Both the position numbers and the translations under genes were made by a program. Positions 55,290 to 64,000 of a stretch of 64,000 nucleotides of DNA are shown here, piece by piece. The first letter of the stretch is position 1; every line of letters begins with the position of its first letter. The notes under the pieces are model-generated. The model was not told the origin of the DNA. It ran no database searches and saw only the letters and a list, made by a program, of their open reading frames with translations. The DNA comes from an uncultured Paracoccaceae bacterium (GTDB lineage Bacteria; Bacteroidota; Bacteroidia; Flavobacteriales; Flavobacteriaceae): assembly GCA_943788135.1 (NCBI GenBank), contig CALSPC010000003.1, forward strand, positions 186,001 through 250,000, given 5' to 3'.

Positions 55290-56005
55290 TGGTCACTTCT
55301 ACCAAAGCCATAGTAATCTCGAAAATTAAATATAATGACAACGATCTTATTGTCAAATGTTATACAGCGGCTCTTGGGGTGAAAAGTTACCTCATTAAAA
55401 ACGCACTTAAATCTAAAAAAGGGAAACTAAAACCGGCCTATTTTCAATTACTAACCCTTATTGAAATTGAAGCGGAACACAAAGACAATCGGAGTCTACA
55501 TTTTTTTAAAGAAGTACGATTATACAAACCCTATGAGACTTTACATACTAATGTATATAAATCTACAGTCCTATTGTTTTTAGCAGAAATACTGTCTATG
55601 ATTCTAAACGAAGAAGAAGCCAACCTGCCCCTTTTTGAATACCTAGAAACTACCCTATTGTGGTTTGATGCGGTTGAAAAAACAGGAACATTTCATCACC
55701 AGTTTTTAATGGGGCTTACAAAATTTTTAGGCATTAACCCAGACGTCACCAATGATTCACTACCCTATTTTAATCTTGAAAATGGTAATTTCCAACCTCA
55801 TGATGCTGCACATTGTGTTGCGGGATCAAAATTAGAATTGCTAAAACCGTTTTTGGGCACAAAATTTGATACATCAATTGCTCAAGAGTTAAATTCTACA
55901 CAAAAGCACGACTTACTTAATATGATTTTAGACTATTTTAAATTACATTTACACGCCTTTAAACAGCCAAAATCGTTAACCATTTTAAATCAAGTTTACC
56001 GTTAA
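55289..56005 (+). CDS. recO: DNA repair protein RecO
   Basis: 238 residues. The N-terminal OB-fold begins TKAIVISKIKYNDNDLIVKC; the helical C-terminal part has FHHQFLMGLTKFLGINPD. It assists RecA loading and strand annealing in the RecFOR pathway. It starts on the last base of porZ (ATGG overlap) and is one base before the TonB receptor gene. Zinc-type cysteines of classical RecO are not present. Confidence 0.88.
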   Translation: MVTSTKAIVISKIKYNDNDLIVKCYTAALGVKSYLIKNALKSKKGKLKPAYFQLLTLIEIEAEHKDNRSLHFFKEVRLYKPYETLHTNVYKSTVLLFLAEILSMILNEEEANLPLFEYLETTLLWFDAVEKTGTFHHQFLMGLTKFLGINPDVTNDSLPYFNLENGNFQPHDAAHCVAGSKLELLKPFLGTKFDTSIAQELNSTQKHDLLNMILDYFKLHLHAFKQPKSLTILNQVYR

Positions 56006-56006
56006 G

Positions 56007-58409
56007 ATGAACCGTTTTTTTCTTTGTATTTCATGTTTATTTGTGCTGAGCACAGAAGCACAACAAATCGTTGTTGTTGACAAATTAGAAAACACACCCA
56101 TTCCAGCCGCTGCCGTTTATAATTCTCTCAAGACCAAAATAGAAACTACAGATATAAACGGGCTTGTTAGTATTGATGAGTTTGCAGCTTCCGAGAAAAT
56201 TAATTTCCAGCATATTTCATATCAGAACATATTAGTTTCTAAGTCTTCAATACAAGACACTATTTTTTTGACACCTAAAGCGACAAGCTTAAACGAAGTT
56301 GTTGTTTCTGCTTCTAAGTTTCAACAAAGCAAAAAAGAAGTCCCCCAAACAATTATTAGTATCAACTCCAAAGCAATTCAGTTCTCTAATCCGCAAACTA
56401 GTGCAGATTTGTTAAGCAATAGTGGGCGTGTTTTTGTGCAAAAAAGCCAGTTAGGAGGCGGGAGCCCACTCATTCGAGGGTTTTCAACAAATCGCTTATT
56501 AATCACGGTCGATGGAGTGCGCCTAAACAATGCCATATTTAGAGGTGGAAACGTTCAAAATGTACTGTCAATAAATCCCTTTAATATAGAAAAAACAGAA
56601 GTCATACTTGGGTCTGGATCTGTGATTTATGGTAGCGATGCTATTGGGGGAGTAATGAATTTTTATACCACAACTCCAAAACTCTCCGAGTCTAAAACAC
56701 CAATTTTTTCTGCCAGAAGTACGGTTCGACACGCCACTGCTAATACTGAAAAAACCGCACATCTAGATTTCAATGTTGGCTTTCAAAAATGGGGATTTCA
56801 TACGAGTGCTAGTCTATCCGATTTTGGAGATTTAAAAATGGGTGTACACGGCCCAGACGACTACCTGAGTCTATTTTATAGCGAGCAAATAAATGGACGG
56901 GATGTGATGGTATCAAACCCCACGCCACGTGTTCAGAAATTTACTAATTTCCAACAAATTCACCTTGCTCAGAAAGTGTTATTTAAAGCTACTGATGACT
57001 TAAAATTTGATCTAGGAGTTCAGTATTCCACAACCTCAGATTATCCAAGATATGATCGTTTAGCAACACATGATTCTGAAGGTGTTTTGCGTTATGCAGA
57101 ATGGAATTATGGACCACAAGAATGGCTATTGGCCAACATACAAATGACCAAATTAAGTAGCCGTTCAAACCTTTATGACAAAATTAAAGTATCGGCAGCG
57201 TACCAAAACTTTAAAGAAAGTCGAATCAATCGAAGGTTTAATGCCAATACTCGTAAAATTAGAGAAGAAAACGTAGATGCAATATCTCTGAATTTCGACT
57301 TTTATAAAACCCTTTCAACTAAATCTAATATTTCTTATGGAACAGAATATATTTACAATAAGGTAGGCTCTGCTGGTCATTCTGAAAACATTAGGACTGA
57401 TGCTACTGAAAGAATCGACTCACGATACCCAGATGGCTCAAAGTGGCAAACCTTAGCCGCTTATTTAAGTCATAAATACAAACCTAATACAAACCTCACG
57501 TTACAGTCAGGGATACGCTATAATTATGTAACGATTGACGCAGATTTATCAGCTAATAATACATTTTTCAATCTTCCATTTAAAATGGCAAATCTAAAAA
57601 CCAGTGCGCTTACAGGAACTTTTGGACTTAGCTGGAACCCGAACACCACCTTTCTATGGAAACTCAATGCAACTACTGCATTTCGAGCACCAAATATTGA
57701 TGATATCGGCAAAATATTCGAGTCGGAGCCTGGCCTAATTGTGGTTCCAAACAGCAATCTTCAACCTGAATATGCCTATGGAGGAGAACTTGGCCTGACC
57801 ATCAATTTGAACGAATCTATAACTTTTGATACCTCCACTTATTATACGTATTTAGACAATGCACTAGTTCGAAAAAACTTTACAGTCCATGGCGTATCTG
57901 AAATGGAATATGATGGCGAATTAAGCGAGATTCATGCCATTCAAAATGCTTCTAAGTCTTGGATTTATGGATTTGAAGCAGGCTTAAAAGTTCGGTTCTC
58001 AAAGGCCTTAAAATTTACATCACAGTACAGTTATGTTCAAGGGGTGCAAGAAGAAACTTTAGGCGTGGAATTGCCTGTTAGACATGTAGCTCCTGTTTTT
58101 GGAAACGCCCATATTATTTGGAGGCATAACAAGCTTCAACTGGATGGATTTATAAATTATAATGGTGCACTTCGTGACTCAGAGATTTCTTCGGAATTAG
58201 CAGATTCCTTATTTGCTTTAAATGCCCAAGGCAATCCGTATGCACCGTCATGGTACACGCTCAATCTTAGAACTCAGTTTGATTTTAATACATCCATTTC
58301 ATTTGTTGGTGCCATAGAAAATATGACCAACCAACGCTATCGGCCTTTTTCATCAGGAATTTCTGCGCCAGGAACGAACCTCATTTTGGCGATTACATAT
58401 AAACTGTAA
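56007..58409 (+). CDS. TonB-dependent receptor (heme/hemoglobin-type)
   Basis: 800 residues. A signal peptide (1-18, ending TEAQQ) precedes a carboxypeptidase-like domain (20-85), then the plug (SLNEVVVSASKFQQSKKEVP, LLITVDGVRLNNAIFRGGN, GSGSVIYGSDAIGGVMNFYT) and a 22-strand barrel ending in LILAITYKL. Substrate is inferred only from resemblance of the plug to heme/hemoglobin receptors. It lies between recO and recX, with one- and two-base gaps. Confidence 0.85.
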   Translation: MNRFFLCISCLFVLSTEAQQIVVVDKLENTPIPAAAVYNSLKTKIETTDINGLVSIDEFAASEKINFQHISYQNILVSKSSIQDTIFLTPKATSLNEVVVSASKFQQSKKEVPQTIISINSKAIQFSNPQTSADLLSNSGRVFVQKSQLGGGSPLIRGFSTNRLLITVDGVRLNNAIFRGGNVQNVLSINPFNIEKTEVILGSGSVIYGSDAIGGVMNFYTTTPKLSESKTPIFSARSTVRHATANTEKTAHLDFNVGFQKWGFHTSASLSDFGDLKMGVHGPDDYLSLFYSEQINGRDVMVSNPTPRVQKFTNFQQIHLAQKVLFKATDDLKFDLGVQYSTTSDYPRYDRLATHDSEGVLRYAEWNYGPQEWLLANIQMTKLSSRSNLYDKIKVSAAYQNFKESRINRRFNANTRKIREENVDAISLNFDFYKTLSTKSNISYGTEYIYNKVGSAGHSENIRTDATERIDSRYPDGSKWQTLAAYLSHKYKPNTNLTLQSGIRYNYVTIDADLSANNTFFNLPFKMANLKTSALTGTFGLSWNPNTTFLWKLNATTAFRAPNIDDIGKIFESEPGLIVVPNSNLQPEYAYGGELGLTINLNESITFDTSTYYTYLDNALVRKNFTVHGVSEMEYDGELSEIHAIQNASKSWIYGFEAGLKVRFSKALKFTSQYSYVQGVQEETLGVELPVRHVAPVFGNAHIIWRHNKLQLDGFINYNGALRDSEISSELADSLFALNAQGNPYAPSWYTLNLRTQFDFNTSISFVGAIENMTNQRYRPFSSGISAPGTNLILAITYKL

Positions 58410-58411
58410 GG

Positions 58412-58888
58412 ATGTACCAAAATCATAAATCATATACTTTAGACGAGGCTCTTTTGAAACTTCAAAGGTATTGTGTCTACCAAGACCGTTGCCATAAGGA
58501 AGTGGAACAGAAGCTGAAAAATATGCGAATGATCCCTGAAGCTATTGACCATATCATTGTAGCGCTAATCAGCGACAATTACCTTAATGAAGAGCGTTTT
58601 GCTAAGGCTTTTGTAAGGGGAAAATTTAGCATAAAAAAATGGGGTAAAGTGCGATTAACCCAAGAACTGAAACAACGCCAGCTGTCTAAATATACAATCA
58701 AAATAGCCCTTAAAGAAATTGATCCTAACGACTATCTTCAAACGTTTCACACCTTAGCTGAAAAAAAAGCAGCAACGTTGACTGAAACAGATCCGTGGAA
58801 AAAAAAGAAAAAACTCGCCGATTATCTTCTTTACAGAGGCTGGGAATCTCAATGGGTTTACGACAAGGTCAATACACTTATTAAGTAG
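58412..58888 (+). CDS. recX: regulatory protein RecX
   Basis: 158 residues with three three-helix repeats (DEALLKLQRYCVYQDRCHKE, then LISDNYLNEERFAKAFVRGK and LLYRGWESQWVYDKV). RecX binds RecA filaments and damps recombination. Two bases after the TonB receptor gene; its stop abuts that of the convergent receptor gene. Confidence 0.9.
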   Translation: MYQNHKSYTLDEALLKLQRYCVYQDRCHKEVEQKLKNMRMIPEAIDHIIVALISDNYLNEERFAKAFVRGKFSIKKWGKVRLTQELKQRQLSKYTIKIALKEIDPNDYLQTFHTLAEKKAATLTETDPWKKKKKLADYLLYRGWESQWVYDKVNTLIK

Positions 58889-60712
58889 TTAGAACGTATA
58901 ATTCAGACCCACTAAAACATTTCCTTTTGGCATAGGCACAAACCCTGTTTCTATATATTCCGTATTGAAAATATTATTTCCAATAATAGAAAAGTCAAAA
59001 TTAGAAACACTTAAGGTTGCTTGAACATCTACGACACTATAACTTGTGCCTGAGGCCCGTTCGGCAAATTTATAAACGATACTTTGTGTTACATTTTTTA
59101 AAAATTGTGAACGAACTGTCGCTGTAAAATGATGTGTCAATGCGTTGAGTACATATTTAGAAAAAGCGGTTTTAATATCATTTAAATTTTCATCTAAATA
59201 GGTGTATCCTAAGCTAATGTTTTGTGTGTATTGTCCCGATTTAAAACTAGAAGATAGATTAAACTCAAGTCCAGTTGAGGTTAAGCTCTTCAGGTTTGTA
59301 GCTTCCCATTTGTCGGCTTCATTTTCTTTGGTATAATCAATTAAATTATCTGAGGATCGATTAAAAACAGCAACATAGGCATTAAAGTTTTCTCCAAAAT
59401 ATTTTAATCCAAGTTCTTCAGATAGTGCTTTTTCAGGTTCTAAATTTGCATTTCCTAAATCCGTTCGTCCCACATAATATAAGTCGGTATAAGTTGGCAC
59501 TCTATAGGTATAACCCACATTCGCATAAGCTTTAAAGGTATCATTAATAGCGTAACCGATATCGACACCTGGAAAAGCATGAAATTTAAAATCTGAGAAA
59601 TAATTTACCGAGACTCCTGGCGTAATATCTAAAGCGTTATCTGCTAAAGAAAATCGATGTTCAACAAATAAATTTGCCATTGTTCGGTCGCGCTCCCCCA
59701 AATTGGTACTCGTCATAAACACTTTTGCAGCATCAATTCCAAACCCTGTAATTCCAGCGTTTGAGGTATATGAGGCATTGACTTGTAGTCCTACTTTGTT
59801 GGAGTGGTGTAAGTTTCTGTAAATCGATGGATTTTCACGAACGTACAAATACATATCTTGATTTCGTTTCCAATATACTCGTGGGGTTATTTTAAGGGTT
59901 TCAGTTTTAAATTCTGTTGAAGCACCCACAAGACTACTTTGTGTTTCTTCGTATTGGTCGTTCCCACTTTCAACAGCATAAAATTGATTCGCACCAAATT
60001 TACGCTCAGAAAAAGTACCAATGACTTCTACAGGATTTTTAAGGGTATTAAATCGTCCTTTTATAAAATAATTTTGATTCTCAAAATCCGTATTATAACG
60101 ATAGCCATCTGAAGTATTTACAGAAGCATGGCCAATAAGTGTTGAGTTCTTTATTTGCGTTCCTAAAGTTCCTGAAGCTTGATGCTGATTATAAGACCCT
60201 AGTTTATAGCGCACTGAATTTACAGCATCAGCATTTGATTTTGTTACAATATTAATAGCACCTGTAAACGCATTTTGCCCAAAAACACGCGCTGCTGGGC
60301 CTTTGATAATTTCAATCCGTTCGATGACTTCTAGAGGCAGCGCCATGTTTAATGTATGGTGGCCTGTCTGAGGATCTTCAACTTTAATCCCATCAATTAA
60401 AAGTAGGGTTTGATCAAAACTCCCTCCTCGGATATAGAGATCCGCTTGCATGCCATTCACCCCTTGACGCCGGACATCGATACCCGCTTCTTGTTGCAAA
60501 AGCTCTGCTAAATTAGTTGCCGGACTTTGCCGTATGATTTCCGACGAAATAAGTGTAATAGTTCTCGAATTCTTTTTAAAAGGCAATTCGATTCGGGTAG
60601 ATTTAATTGTAATAGAATCCAATTTTTTAATTTCCGAAACTTCTTGTGCAGCTAGAGCATGAGTTGAAAAAACACTAACAATGAGCAGTAATAGATAAAA
60701 TCTGGTTTTCAT
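58889..60712 (-). CDS. TonB-dependent receptor (BtuB/vitamin-type)
   Basis: 607 residues. A signal peptide (1-22, ending ALAAQE) precedes a TonB-box-like segment (LDSITIKSTRIELPF), the plug (LLQQEAGIDVRRQGVNGMQ, LLIDGIKVEDPQTGHHTL, AARVFGQNAFTGAINIVTK) and a barrel ending VLVGLNYTF. Length and plug resemble BtuB-type vitamin B12 receptors; no cobalamin riboswitch is visible in the short upstream region, which has GACCGGTC. Substrate uncertain. Confidence 0.82.
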   Translation of the reverse strand: MKTRFYLLLLIVSVFSTHALAAQEVSEIKKLDSITIKSTRIELPFKKNSRTITLISSEIIRQSPATNLAELLQQEAGIDVRRQGVNGMQADLYIRGGSFDQTLLLIDGIKVEDPQTGHHTLNMALPLEVIERIEIIKGPAARVFGQNAFTGAINIVTKSNADAVNSVRYKLGSYNQHQASGTLGTQIKNSTLIGHASVNTSDGYRYNTDFENQNYFIKGRFNTLKNPVEVIGTFSERKFGANQFYAVESGNDQYEETQSSLVGASTEFKTETLKITPRVYWKRNQDMYLYVRENPSIYRNLHHSNKVGLQVNASYTSNAGITGFGIDAAKVFMTSTNLGERDRTMANLFVEHRFSLADNALDITPGVSVNYFSDFKFHAFPGVDIGYAINDTFKAYANVGYTYRVPTYTDLYYVGRTDLGNANLEPEKALSEELGLKYFGENFNAYVAVFNRSSDNLIDYTKENEADKWEATNLKSLTSTGLEFNLSSSFKSGQYTQNISLGYTYLDENLNDIKTAFSKYVLNALTHHFTATVRSQFLKNVTQSIVYKFAERASGTSYSVVDVQATLSVSNFDFSIIGNNIFNTEYIETGFVPMPKGNVLVGLNYTF

Positions 60713-60887
60713 AAAAATCTTAATTTAGACCGGTCAGTTTTATTTGGTAAATATATACATACTATTATATCTCAATCAATAAAAACAAATAAAATTGTTA
60801 AACTTTTTACTCGATGTAAAGAACAAAATAGTTAAAATAAATAATTATTTTGTTTTAGTCAAACCGCAAATGCGCTACCTTTATAGC

Positions 60888-62150
60888 ATGTTTGCACTTG
60901 TTGATTGTAATAATTTTTATGCGTCCTGTGAGCGGGTTTTTAATCCTAGTTTACGAGATAAGCCGATTGCCGTTTTATCTAATAACGATGGTTGTGTGAT
61001 TGCGCGAAGCGATGAAGCTAAAGCACTGGGGCTACCGATGGGTGCGCCAGCATTTAAGTTTAAAGAATTCTTCAAATCAAATAACGTTCAATTATTTTCG
61101 TCCAATTTTGCATTGTATGGCGACATGAGTAGCCGTGTGATGCGTATTTTAGAACACTTTAGTCCCGATGTAGAAGTGTATAGCATTGATGAAGCGTTCT
61201 TAAAACTCAACGGATTCGAGGCCTATAACCTACATACCCATGGGATTGAGATGCGCCAACGCATTCTTAAATGGACGGGTATTCCTACTTGTGTAGGCAT
61301 TGCCCCCACCAAGGCGTTGAGTAAAATAGCCAATAAAATTGCTCGTAAGTTTCCCAAAGAAACCGGAGGAGTCTATGTCATTGATAGCGAAGAAAAACGC
61401 ATCAAAGCGTTGAAATGGACGAAACTCAAAGATGTTTGGGGGATAGGGCCAGCGCTACACAAACGCTTATCCGAAAAGCAATGTAAAACCGCCTATGATT
61501 TTGTTCAACTTCCTGACATGTGGGTGCGTAAAACCTTTTCAATTACAGAATGGAAACTGAAAAAAGATTTGGAAGGGATCTCTAAAATTGAAACTGAAAC
61601 CGTTAAAAATAAACGAGCTATAGCCACTACACGTAGCTTCGAATCAGCTATTAGCAACCTTGAGGAAATCAAAGAACGCATTTCTACCTTTGCATGTAGT
61701 GGTGCTGAAAAACTTCGAAAACAAGGGTCTAGTTGTCACATGATGATTATTTTTATACGAAGTGATTACCATAAAAAAGAGACTGAACAGCACCGTGCTA
61801 GTGTGGTCGTCAACATTCCGTTTCCAACCAATTCTAGTTTAACTCTAAGTGCGAATGCCATTAAAGCAGTAGCGTCAATTTATAAACAAGGAATTCACTA
61901 TAAAAAAGCAGGCGTTATCCTTACAGGAATTGTTCCCACAGACAACCATCAGCTGCAATTATTTGATAAAGAAAATCCAAAGCATTTACCATTAATGCGT
62001 ACGATTGATTTTATTAATAAAAAGTATGATGTCCCAAAATTAAAATTAGCCAACCAAGATTTAAAGCGTACCTGGAAAATGCGCCAACAGCATTTGTCTC
62101 CAAAGTACACAACCAATATTAAAGATATAATTACAGTTCAATGTCCATAA
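60888..62150 (+). CDS. umuC: Y-family DNA polymerase UmuC
   Basis: 420 residues from the ATG at 60888 ([18 protein letters not shown]), where family proteins begin; upstream in-frame ATG codons would add non-conserved residues. It performs error-prone translesion synthesis. Catalytic acids are in [11 protein letters not shown] and [10 protein letters not shown], and helix-hairpin-helix [17 protein letters not shown] follows. Overlaps umuD by ten bases. TACCTTTA at 60876-60883 could be a -7 element so close to the ATG that the message is nearly leaderless. Presumed stress-induced, but I see no clear LexA box. Confidence 0.92.
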   Translation: MFALVDCNNFYASCERVFNPSLRDKPIAVLSNNDGCVIARSDEAKALGLPMGAPAFKFKEFFKSNNVQLFSSNFALYGDMSSRVMRILEHFSPDVEVYSIDEAFLKLNGFEAYNLHTHGIEMRQRILKWTGIPTCVGIAPTKALSKIANKIARKFPKETGGVYVIDSEEKRIKALKWTKLKDVWGIGPALHKRLSEKQCKTAYDFVQLPDMWVRKTFSITEWKLKKDLEGISKIETETVKNKRAIATTRSFESAISNLEEIKERISTFACSGAEKLRKQGSSCHMMIIFIRSDYHKKETEQHRASVVVNIPFPTNSSLTLSANAIKAVASIYKQGIHYKKAGVILTGIVPTDNHQLQLFDKENPKHLPLMRTIDFINKKYDVPKLKLANQDLKRTWKMRQQHLSPKYTTNIKDIITVQCP

Positions 62151-62584
62151 AACAACAACCCACACCGCTTACATTTTTTACTCCTGAAAACCTCAATACA
62201 CTAGGTGCTGTCTATTTTGATACAGGAATTTCTGCGGGATTTCCATCTCCAGCAGAGGATTTTAAGCAAGAACGGCTGTCGTTGGATAATGAACTTATTA
62301 AAAATAAAGAAGCCACTTTTTTTGCGCGTGTTAGCGGACAATCTATGGTTGATGCGGGGCTTAATGACAATGATCTTTTGGTCATTGATCGCAGCCTTTC
62401 TCCTGCACATAACAAAATTGCAGTTTGCTTTTTGGACGGAGAATTTACAGTAAAACGATTAAAGGTCGAAAAGGAAGAGGTTTGGCTACAACCTGAAAAT
62501 AAAAGCTATCAGCCTATAAAAATCACTCCAGAAAATGATTTTGTAATTTGGGGAATTGTCACCAATGTTATTAAAAAAGTATAG
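62141..62584 (+). CDS. umuD: UmuD-like S24 self-cleaving protein
   Basis: 147 residues. The catalytic serine is Ser68 in SGQSMVDAG and the lysine is Lys105 in EFTVKRL. The self-cleavage site fits Ala32-Gly33 in [11 protein letters not shown], giving UmuD'. It activates UmuC for translesion synthesis. The order umuC before umuD, with a ten-base overlap, is usual in Bacteroidetes. Confidence 0.92.
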   Translation: MSIKQQPTPLTFFTPENLNTLGAVYFDTGISAGFPSPAEDFKQERLSLDNELIKNKEATFFARVSGQSMVDAGLNDNDLLVIDRSLSPAHNKIAVCFLDGEFTVKRLKVEKEEVWLQPENKSYQPIKITPENDFVIWGIVTNVIKKV

Positions 62585-62586
62585 CT

Positions 62587-64000
62587 CTAAAGCTCCTTTC
62601 GAAGTCGGGCTACAGGAAGGTCGAGTTGTTCGCGATATTTAGCAACAGTTCGTCGTGCGATTGGATATCCTTTCTCTTTTAAAATGACAGTTAATTTTTC
62701 ATCAGTCATTGGTTTTTTCTTGTCTTCTTCTGAAATCACGGTTTCCAAGATGCTTTTAATTTCACGAGTAGACACTTCTTCGCCTTGGTCATTAGTCATG
62801 GACTCACTAAAAAAGTCTTTAATCAGTTTCGTGCCATAAGGAGTATCCACATATTTGCTGTTTGCAACACGAGATACGGTTGAAACATCCATTTCTATTT
62901 CATCGGCTATGTCTTTGAGGATCATGGGTCTTAATTGTAGATCATCACCCGATAGAAAGTAGTTTTTTTGATAATGCATAATAGCACTCATGGTAACAAA
63001 TAGGGTATGTTGACGTTGTTTGATCGCATCAATAAACCATTTGGCAGCATCGAGTTTTTGTTTGATAAACTGTACCGCATCTTTTTGCGATTTTGTTTTT
63101 TCTTTGGAATCCTTATACCCTTTTAGCATTTCGTTGTAGGGTCTTGAAACGTGTAGTTCAGGTGCATTTCGACCATTAAGACTGAGTTCTAATTCGCCCT
63201 CCACAATTTTGATAGTGAAATCTGGAACAACGTGTTCAATAGAGCGGCTGTTATTAGAATAAGAGCTTCCAGGTTTCGGGTTTAAGCGTTCAATTTCTGA
63301 AATAGCGTCTTTAAGTTGTAGTTCTGTGATGCTAAATTTTTGCAAGAGTTTTTTGTAGTGTTTTTTAGTAAATTGCTCAAACCCAAGCTCAATAATTGTA
63401 CTGGCAAGAGCCGTATTTGGGGTTTGTGTTTTTCGCTGCAATTGAAGTATTAAACACTCTTGAAGATTTCGAGCACCCACACCTGCAGGGTCTAATAAAT
63501 GCACCACTTTGAGCACAGATTCAATGGTTTTTTCATCAGTATATACATTTTGAGTAAAGGCCAAATCATCCATAATGTCCAGTAAAGGCCGACGGATATA
63601 GCCGCTATCGTCGATACTACCAATTAAAAACTCAGCAATTTGATACTGTGTTTCTTCTAACGGAAAGGTATTAAGTTGATCTATAAGGTGTTGGGTAAAA
63701 GATGTTCCAGAAGCAAAAGGAATTGTTTTTTGTTCATCATCGGCACTGTAATTATTTGCTTGAAGTCTATATTCTGGAATTTCATCATCACTAAGGTAAT
63801 CATCTACATTGATATCATCCGCATTGATTTGCTCATTGTCCATGTCATTATCATTGGAATCAAATTCATTGTCATAAATATCTTCCTGATCTTTTCCACT
63901 TTCGAGTGCTGGGTTTTCTTCTAGTTCTTGTTTGAGGCGTTGTTCAAAAGCTTGTGTAGGCAACTGAATCAGCTTCATCAACTGAATTTGCTGAGGCGAT
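62587..64000 (-). CDS. rpoN: RNA polymerase sigma-54 factor (5' end outside the window)
   Basis: At least 471 residues in frame to base 63999. The visible start reads SPQQIQLMKLIQLPTQAFEQ, the glutamine-rich core-binding activation region, so the true start lies beyond the window. An acidic linker (about 40-75) is followed by the core-binding domain (LLDPAGVGARNLQECLILQL), the helix-turn-helix and the C-terminal RpoN box ARRTVAKYRE. It directs transcription of -24/-12 promoters needing enhancer-binding ATPases. Confidence 0.94.
   Translation of the reverse strand, partial: SPQQIQLMKLIQLPTQAFEQRLKQELEENPALESGKDQEDIYDNEFDSNDNDMDNEQINADDINVDDYLSDDEIPEYRLQANNYSADDEQKTIPFASGTSFTQHLIDQLNTFPLEETQYQIAEFLIGSIDDSGYIRRPLLDIMDDLAFTQNVYTDEKTIESVLKVVHLLDPAGVGARNLQECLILQLQRKTQTPNTALASTIIELGFEQFTKKHYKKLLQKFSITELQLKDAISEIERLNPKPGSSYSNNSRSIEHVVPDFTIKIVEGELELSLNGRNAPELHVSRPYNEMLKGYKDSKEKTKSQKDAVQFIKQKLDAAKWFIDAIKQRQHTLFVTMSAIMHYQKNYFLSGDDLQLRPMILKDIADEIEMDVSTVSRVANSKYVDTPYGTKLIKDFFSESMTNDQGEEVSTREIKSILETVISEEDKKKPMTDEKLTVILKEKGYPIARRTVAKYREQLDLPVARLRKEL

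Noticed and set aside
60713-60887. Cobalamin riboswitch upstream of the BtuB-like receptor
   Set aside because: The region before the gene is only about 170 bases, shared with umuC, and shows no B12-box-like sequence.

Overview
The window looks like chromosomal DNA of a marine-type Flavobacteriaceae (Bacteroidetes). The basis is low GC, promoters of the Bacteroidetes TAnnTTTG (-7) type, almost no Shine-Dalgarno sites, an OmpA protein with thrombospondin type-3 repeats, a PorZ-like type IX secretion protein, an IPExxVDY protein, a viroplasmin-RNase H fusion, TonB receptors with signal peptides, and Bacteroidetes-type gene orders (acpP-fabF-rnc-IPExxVDY-pyk; yicC-gmk-nadD; porZ-recO). The genus cannot be fixed from sequence reading alone.

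1-8.6 kb: nitrogen assimilation and branched-chain amino acids (end of gltB, gltD, then ilvD-ilvB-ilvN-ilvC-ilvA in tight succession). 8.6-12.9 kb, minus strand: acpP-fabF-rnc-IPExxVDY-pyk; pyk is interrupted by a +1 frameshift. 13-18 kb: purN, RNase H, a PfkB kinase, a PurF-type amidotransferase and superoxide dismutase. 18-26.8 kb: an AddA-like helicase/nuclease and an AddB-like nuclease separated by an OmpA gene, then an alpha/beta hydrolase and a 64-residue protein.

26.9-41.2 kb is accessory. It holds small membrane proteins, two lipoprotein esterases (one broken), degenerate gene ends, a divergent AT-rich regulator-like gene, and a compact operon of poorly known genes (31.87-38.6 kb). 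That operon has two proteins sharing an N-terminal domain, a broken small gene, a nucleotidase-like HAD protein, two PD-(D/E)XK nuclease proteins (one with a Cas4-like four-cysteine set and a DEDD-like C-terminal domain) and a small orphan. A second copy of the start of the DUF2779 gene shows that the nuclease between them was inserted. Next comes a cassette-like unit: an esterase between inverted GTTGGCGGTA repeats, followed by a long hairpin, all bracketed by a 59-bp direct repeat. The accessory block ends at a tRNA gene with anticodon CAT.

41.2-64 kb returns to core genes: mce, rbfA, a LolC/E-like permease, dusB, nadD, gmk, yicC, an EamA transporter, an ArsC-like protein, a DinB-like protein, gdhA, an acyltransferase, porZ, recO, two TonB receptors, recX, umuC-umuD and the 5'-truncated (by the window) rpoN.

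Four genes show the same kind of defect, an apparent extra base shifting the frame by +1 (pyk, an esterase, a small operon gene, and possibly a hydrolase start). This may be real decay, recoding, or insertion errors in the assembly. The most novel candidate is the 31.87-38.6 kb operon with its inserted nuclease; its function is not known and a defence role is only a hypothesis.
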